This document shows, in pieces, positions 57,526 to 64,000 of a DNA stretch of 64,000 nt. The position numbers were made by a program, and so were the translations under genes. The number at the start of each line of letters is the position of its first letter. The first letter of the stretch is position 1. A model generated the notes under the pieces. That model did no database searches. It was not told the origin of the DNA and was given only the letters and a program-made list of their open reading frames with translations. The DNA comes from Schistosoma haematobium (lineage: Eukaryota > Platyhelminthes > Trematoda > Strigeidida > Schistosomatidae): contig NC_067199.1 in NCBI RefSeq assembly GCF_000699445.3, positions 30,216,402-30,280,401 on the forward strand. Direction: 5' to 3'.

Positions 57526-60237
57526 TAATATCGTTTTGGTCTTCGTCCTTGATAATTCTTTTTATAAAATGACTTTATTGATACCATTTAACCACATTAT
57601 TTGATCAGTGATATAATTAATTACAATTCGATTTCTTTTACATAATGCGTAAACCTAGTTTATGAGATATAATTCTAAGAATGACAATATTCATAATAAC
57701 CATGTTAATCGGTTATTCATGAAAAACGTAGAACTTGGCATAACAACTATGTGAATTAATTCTTTTGATATACAAAGGTGATTAACCAAAAACCTTTTGG
57801 ACAAATCTTACATATAAGATTAGCATTTATCAAAAAGACATCCGTCTGAGAAATTCGAGCACATAGCATTCCAAATTGCAATCAAAGATGCATAATACTA
57901 TCTCACTTAACTGAAGTATCGGGTCATTTAGTTTACTACACATACAATAATGAAAGGAATATATTTTTTTATCAAGGCTAAGCGAATGAACGAGAAATTA
58001 GTTAACATTACTTAACTAATCCGAATAACTACATTGCATTACGAACTGATAAGTTTAGAAATATAATTTTAGCAATTGTTACAACCTTCCCGTGAAAAAT
58101 AAGAGAAGACAGAATATCATTAAACATCGATATTAATAACTTCGACACGAATAATTCAATGCATTCTTTAATTAAATCATTTACAAAGCTAAACACAGAC
58201 TGACAAATGAATAAACCGACCTACACACAAGAAAGATTAAAAATTAGTGAACAAAGGGAAAGACGAAAATTGATGTAATAATTCAGAACTATTTATCTTT
58301 TAGTTTGCGAATTTTTCTAAATAGGGAGGGGACAGGTTATTTAAACGATTGATAAAGTTAAGAAAAACCTTCATTTGGTTATTTTCTTCATTAATGACGA
58401 GAAACGATGACGATCAAAGGTAAACACAACAATTGTCAGAATATTAACAAAATAAGAGATGAGTAAAAAGATTCTAATTGGGTATGACAGTAGAATCCCT
58501 AATTTCAGGCAAAAAAAACAAAAGCAAACAACATGACAACAAGCGCCGAAAATATAAAAAGGAACACAAGAAAAAACAAATATGTATACATGTATCCTTT
58601 TGTGAAGTTTTTGGAATGTGTATGGTAATAAATTTCAAAAAGTAATTTAGCAGCACAAATATTAGTTAAACTGAGTTAATGACAACAATAATATCATTAT
58701 TTTTCTGAAGTATAAGATTAATAATAAGCAGGAATACAGTCATAAACAAAACTTTGATTTTATGAACAACAGTTAACAAACGAAAAGAATGAACATAGAT
58801 AGAAAAGAAGAAAAATCAACCGAGGAATGAAATTCTCATGTAATTTATAAAAATTTATCTTAGAATTTGGCGCAGTTAGATAATTAACAACATACATGTA
58901 TATATAGGAAACCACTGAATGTTGTCATTGATAGTATTAAGAAAAAGTAACAGAATATCACACATACACTGTGAGATAAAACAAAGGAAAAGAAAGAAAT
59001 CATTCACAAGAATTGAGTGGTAGATAATGACTGTTTATTTTCTTCTGTCCCTTGCTCCAAAAAAGGCGATTTGATTTAACTGTTTATGGACGGAAATCGG
59101 AACAAGATAACTGGTTATATGGCACTGTTTATAGAATGGGCTAACATGTTCATATACATAAACGTTTGCGCTAAATATTTACACAAGACAACATAAAATA
59201 AACAATAAAATTGACTTGTCAGTGTTTGATTCATATCAGTCAACTTCAAATTACTGATTCTAGCTAATTTATTGAAAATAAAGATTTTAAAAAATATTTT
59301 TCAGTGAAGGTACTTCACAGGTTAACATAATGACGACCAATTAAGAGTTGCTGTAACCATTTGTACCAAATAAATGTTGTAGCTGCCTAAACAGATGAAA
59401 GTTTTAACACTTTCATCACCCATCAATACCACGAATACATTTTACAATGTTTTTGTTTCATCTATCGTCAACAAATAAAAATTATACCTATTGTATAGTC
59501 TATTTCGATTTAACATTATGTAGCAGTTGATTCTTCTACCTAGAAATTTATACGGACTAATTTAGCAACTATGAACAAAACAATTTATAAATACGACTGA
59601 ACACCAATAACAACCATATACGCAACTGGATATCCCACAAAAATTTAGCAGCTGATTCATTTATCACTTTGAAAATTTATCCACTTTACCATCTCAAGTT
59701 ATTTTATTTAATCCAGAGATGTAAATGAAACGATTCAAATTTAAAATATAATTAAATTTTCAAGTTAATATGCCGTCTTGTGTACTATTTTCAATATACA
59801 TATAGCATGATAAAACCAATTAGTAAGTATCAAAGTAAAAATATGAAATAAAAAATTATAACGTAGACATGAAGCATGTTAATAGGGATTAGTTGGTGAC
59901 TGAATGGTTTATAAATCATACATAAATGTATATTTATTGACATATTTCTGTTTTTATAGTCTAATAATAGATTATTTCTTTGGTGTCAATATCACTGTTA
60001 TCATATCACATGACTGTTATATATGAATTTGCAAGGAACTGACAAAGCAATATACGTATCCAAGACTGTAGACATAATATCTAATTAAAATAGCTGGTGA
60101 ACTTTGACCGAAATTGTTACTTGATACAATCAGACACAATATAAAATGAAATACTAGTCATGAGAAGTATAAACTAAAAACGATGAATGGATAGCAGTAA
60201 ACGAAACTTACGTAATATAAAAATTTGGATATTTCAT

Positions 60238-60239
<2 letters not shown>
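57526..60239. other. Intergenic, nothing recognised
   Basis: Very AT-rich sequence, A-rich on the plus strand over 57900-59200. No gene or repeat family was recognised. Confidence 0.5.

Positions 60240-60293
<54 letters not shown>
60240..60293. repeat. (AT)27 dinucleotide repeat
   Basis: About 27 perfect AT units. Confidence 0.98.
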
Positions 60294-60296
<3 letters not shown>

Positions 60297-60639
60297 TGTG
60301 CAATCCGCTTAAATCAGCAAATTATCACTTTGAATTAATGCTAGTATTTTAGTCATGAGCCACAGTGCCACGAACACTACCGACAAGGCGTTGCTGAAAA
60401 TAGAAAAAGGTTTATAGTTCAGTCATGTAGACTAAGAACAGTAGTTACAAAAAATTGATAGGTAAAACTAGGATACAACTTGGTATAATACATTCTTACA
60501 AACTCCGTTAAAATCCTAACAAAAACGTATTAATTAGTTAACAAGAGAAACGACGACACAAATTATTTTGAAACGACGGCGATTATTAGTCTTAACAAGG
60601 TACTAAAAATAGGGAACACCTTTGAGTTACCGAAGAGCT

Positions 60640-63600
60640 CCAGTAAGTCAGCTACAACGTACAATAAGGCACATACATGCATCGGTCCAAGTTGCCATAC
60701 CTCATTAGCATAACAAGATGAACAACAAATTCATAGAAGTAATCACCTCAATGGTAGTAATGTAAAAAAGCGCATCTCATATAAGGATATGATACAGCGA
60801 GTAAGAAAGACATGAAGTAGTTTTAATCTCACGGTTTAAGGGAAGACAAAGAATGTATACATCCATGCCATTGTGATCGATTCTGAGCCATGTCACCCAG
60901 AGTCTCCAACCATTGGTCACGATAGTCGCACAGACCCCAATCAAATAGTCTGCATCTACCAAGAAGGCTAAGACCAGAATTCAGTGACTTCAAGCACTGA
61001 TGCCACATTTTGGTTTGGCCGCCCCTAACTGTCACCTCTCCGTCTCCAACACTAGTCAGCGTTGCGCGCCATGGTAATCGGTGGTTGGGCATGCGTGGCC
61101 CAACCATTTCAGTCGATGTGGATCCACAACCTCACTAACGGATTTACCATTATTCCCTAATACCCTGCGCCCAGCCTTACTATTACTTATCAAGTGATCC
61201 CAGCGGATGCGGGAAATATTTCTAAGACATATATGATCGAATACTAGTAACTTATGTGTATCTTCTACTCTTAATGATCACCTTTCGCAGCCGTAAAGTA
61301 AAACAGAACGAACTACTGCGCAGTATACTCGCCAACTAATTGATAGACGGATATCTCGCCTTCGCCATGGGTGACGTAAGTTGGTAAAAGCCGGACGAGC
61401 TTTTCGAATCCGTGCTGAGATTTCGTCAGACACCAACCCATTAGGGGTGATCGGAGTTCCAAGACAAATGAAGTTGTCAACGCGTTCGACTGATGCACTC
61501 CATATCTTTAGTTCAGGTGTTGACGCAGGCCAGTCCTGGAGCAACAACTTGCATTTCGAGGTGGAGAAGCACATCCCAAACATTCTGGCATTGTTGTTCA
61601 GTGCTACCAAAAGACTGCATTTTATCAGTCTTCAACAAACAGGAATATATCATCTGCGTATTCCAAGTTGGTAAGTAAACCTCCTGGTATGAGATCAATT
61701 CCTGAAAATTCAGTCGACGGGAAAGTTATTTCCAGCAGTAGGTTCATGATGAAATTAAACAGAAATGGAGATAGCAGACAACCTTGTTGGACGCCACTTG
61801 AGGTTGAAAAATCAAATGACAGTTTGCCATAAGCTCTGACTCGGTTGGTAGCGTTTGAGCGAAGAGTTTTCACAAGGTTTATGTACTTCTGAGGTACACC
61901 TTTCAATGATAGACACTGCCACAAAACCTCTCGGTCTACAGAGTCAAATGCTGCTTTTAAGTCAAGAAAACTTATTATTGTCGGACGCCGTTAAGCATGC
62001 CTGTGTTCCACGATGTGACGAATGGTGAATATGTGGTCGATACCGCCACGACTAGGTCTGAAACCAACCTGATTTTCTTGTGTTTGCAGTTCACGAGTCT
62101 TAGTTAGGCGACCGGCAATTATTGAGGTTAGTATTTTAGATGCTATGTTAGTCAAACTAATCCCTCTATGGTTAGAAAAGGATGATTTTGACTTCTTATA
62201 TGTTGGGACAATCAGTAATTGTGACCAGTCAGATGAGATTAGATCCAGTTTCCAGATTTTAGCTAAAATATTAGCCAACCTAACAGTTAAAACTAGACCA
62301 TCATGCTTAAAGACCTCTGGAACCAATCCATCTGGACCAGCTGCTTTTCCTCGCTTCAAATTAGCTATGGCTTTTTGTACGTCAATTAGAGTCGGGGGCC
62401 TACTTCAATGTTCCATTCAGATTGTTTGGGAATGGTGGGCAGTTGTAGAGTAGCTGAAGGACAGCTAAACTGTTCCATAAAGTGTTCCGCTCATCGTTCT
62501 AAATATCTGTGCTGAGGTCAGATAAGAGTATCATCTTTTTCTGAGATAGTCTCACTTACACTTGACTTCTTAATTCCGGTTTCTTTTGAGTCTGAAGAGC
62601 TGTTTGGTGTTACCTACAACAGCTGCCTTTTTCGTCTCTTTTGCTTCCGTTGCCCACCATTGCTAACAGTCGTTCTTTAAACATTTGGTCGGCCTAAATC
62701 TTATTTGTTTTCGCTCATCATCGTGTTCGGAGCCTGATGGGATGAGTTTACGAGAATCTATGATTGCAATAGACTTAGTAGAAATCCACTGGTTCAAATC
62801 ACTAATAAATGTCGCCGCTGTTTCCAAAGCTGTTCGTATATCTTTCCAAGCAACATTTGGGTCAGCCTCACTTTCATAATTGCCCAAGTGTGACTTTAGT
62901 TGCTCCTGGAATTTACCTTAGACTTTTTCATAGCTGAGTTCAACTCTAATGGGTCTTCTTAATGTGGCTCTTCTGCGTCCAATGAGGCGCAAGCAAATAC
63001 GTGCTCGTATTAGAGCATGATCAGAGTCTAAACATGTGTTCTAGAACGAGCGGTATTCTATCGAGCCTCTCCAACGATGACTGATGGCAATATGGTCTAT
63101 TTGAGTCCATCGTTGGTTTGGTGCAGGGGATCGTTATGTTAGACGATGTCTCTCCTTATGTTTAGACTTAGTGCTTGCCGAAAATAAACGATTGTTTGAG
63201 CACAGTTGTAGCAGACGATCACCATTAACTGTTCGCTGAACCGGGATACTAAAATACCCACCTAAATGTCTTTCTGCTTGGTTTAAGCTACCTACCTGGG
63301 CATTTAATTCACACGCTACGAGTACTATGTCTAAGTGTTTAGCTTTGCGAAAAAGTTCAGAAAGCTTTATATCATCTTACACTTCATCCATGCTGCAGTC
63401 AGTGGGAGCGTAGACAGAAACGAGGAAAAGGCGATGACGTGTGTCCCTATCCTTCCGAGTTCTTACGGAGCCATTTGTCCGAACAGCACAAAGACGACTG
63501 TTAGCAGGGATCCACTCTAAAAGCGCTTCTTCTGTCCTATGCCTACACCTGCCAGTCCATGATAACTTGCTGTCGAGTCGCCAGATACAAGGAGGGCGTA

Positions 63601-64000
63601 TCTCGTCGGCTCCCCGTTCGGGCTAGGTGAGGTCAAGTGAATGACCACACTACGATTTTGTATGCATGGTTCGGAGACACAGCACACACCAATCATACGA
63701 GATTTTAGGGTTCTAGCCAAGGAGGTCTGTTTGGCCGATTTGATATAGGGTGCGTACGTTGAAGGCCCCAATGTGTAGTTTGAAGCAAGGTTTAAGTAAA
63801 CCTGCGACAGTGTTTCGCGCAATAGAATTGTGTCATGATGACGCTTGAGGAGGAAGTCAAAAGGGGAAGTTGAAAGTCGAGGTAGGAGGAATAATGGGGA
63901 TCGAAGAGTGGAATTATTTATGAATACAGTGGTATCAAGTGCTGTTAGAAGTATGAGGGTGGTTCTCACTTCCTGTTTGCTCACACCGTGAAAGAGTTCT
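60640..64000 (-). mobile_element. RTE-B long copy, 5' end beyond the window
   Basis: On the minus strand the element runs from the endonuclease region (63984 and further right, cut by the window edge) through the linker, reverse transcriptase and C-terminal region to a 3' UTR ending near 60640 ('ggtatggcaacttggaccg', then 'gtagctgacttactgg'). It is the most complete RTE-B in the window and shows the original order that the copies at 36-2515 have lost. Confidence 0.88.
60829..63984 (-). pseudogene. RTE-B endonuclease-reverse transcriptase, many frame breaks
   Basis: Pieces in order on the minus strand: endonuclease start 63984-63517 ('LARTLKSRMIGVCCVSEPCI', 'GLAGVGIG'); linker 62887-62663 ('DPNVAWKDIRTALETA', 'LIPSGSEHDDERKQIRFRP'); fingers 62359-61991 ('KAAGPDGLVPEVF', 'NHRGISLTNIASKIL', 'NQVGFRPSRGGIDHIF'); palm 61924-61625 ('SGVQQGCLLSPFLFNF', YADD in 'LEYADDIFLF'); thumb 61610-61278 ('FGMCFSTSKCKLLLQDW', 'LRHPWRRRDIRLS'); C-terminus 61107-60829 ('WLETLGDMAQNRSQW'). 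The catalytic YADD survives, but the endonuclease E is Pro ('SEPCI' for SETRI) and at least five frame breaks are present, so it is inactive. Confidence 0.88.

Overview
The window looks like an AT-rich, intron-rich platyhelminth nuclear genome, almost certainly Schistosoma. Three things support this: two conserved eukaryotic genes with GT-AG introns (one only 45 bp, others of several kb), many RTE-clade non-LTR retrotransposon copies, and a dozen tRNA-derived SINE-like copies carrying hammerhead-ribozyme sequence, the arrangement known as SM-alpha in schistosomes. The species cannot be fixed from sequence alone.

Layout. Positions 36-2515 hold two internally deleted RTE copies, head to head. 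From 2807 to 23704 (+) lie the last 13 exons of a UBE3B-type HECT ubiquitin ligase; the N-terminal half is outside the window. Its introns hold SM-alpha copies (5.6-6.1, 7.2-7.4, 11.3-11.6 kb), a nested RTE insertion (11.9-17.8 kb) with a 1.3-kb (ATT)n array in its 3' UTR, a probable solo LTR (18.5-18.9 kb) and a 0.4-kb RTE miniature (21.1-21.5 kb). From 24.2 to 27.9 kb is an unidentified, decayed, mostly minus-strand island. From 29790 to 34123 (+) is a complete three-exon Misato (MSTO1/DML1) gene. From 34.1 to 60.6 kb no gene is recognisable; this stretch holds SM-alpha copies, RTE 3' ends, a Penelope-like GIY-YIG fragment and simple repeats. From about 60.64 kb to the window edge is a decayed, nearly full-length RTE on the minus strand.

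How the parts relate. The two host genes are on the same strand but unrelated in function (protein ubiquitination; tubulin-like mitochondrial/spindle factor). The rest is mobile DNA, dominated by two RTE subfamilies, called here RTE-A (5' UTR starting at 12249, 3' tail of AAAT units) and RTE-B (3' tail of GACT-like units). These labels and the name SM-alpha rest on recognition by eye, not on a search.

Most notable: a precisely delimited RTE-into-RTE insertion with an 11-bp target duplication; growth of a short ATT seed inside the element to about 433 units; three internally deleted RTE copies that keep both ends; one hammerhead with all core residues intact; and SM-alpha copies whose inversion breakpoints fall in or near the ribozyme. 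I found no convincing new multi-gene system.
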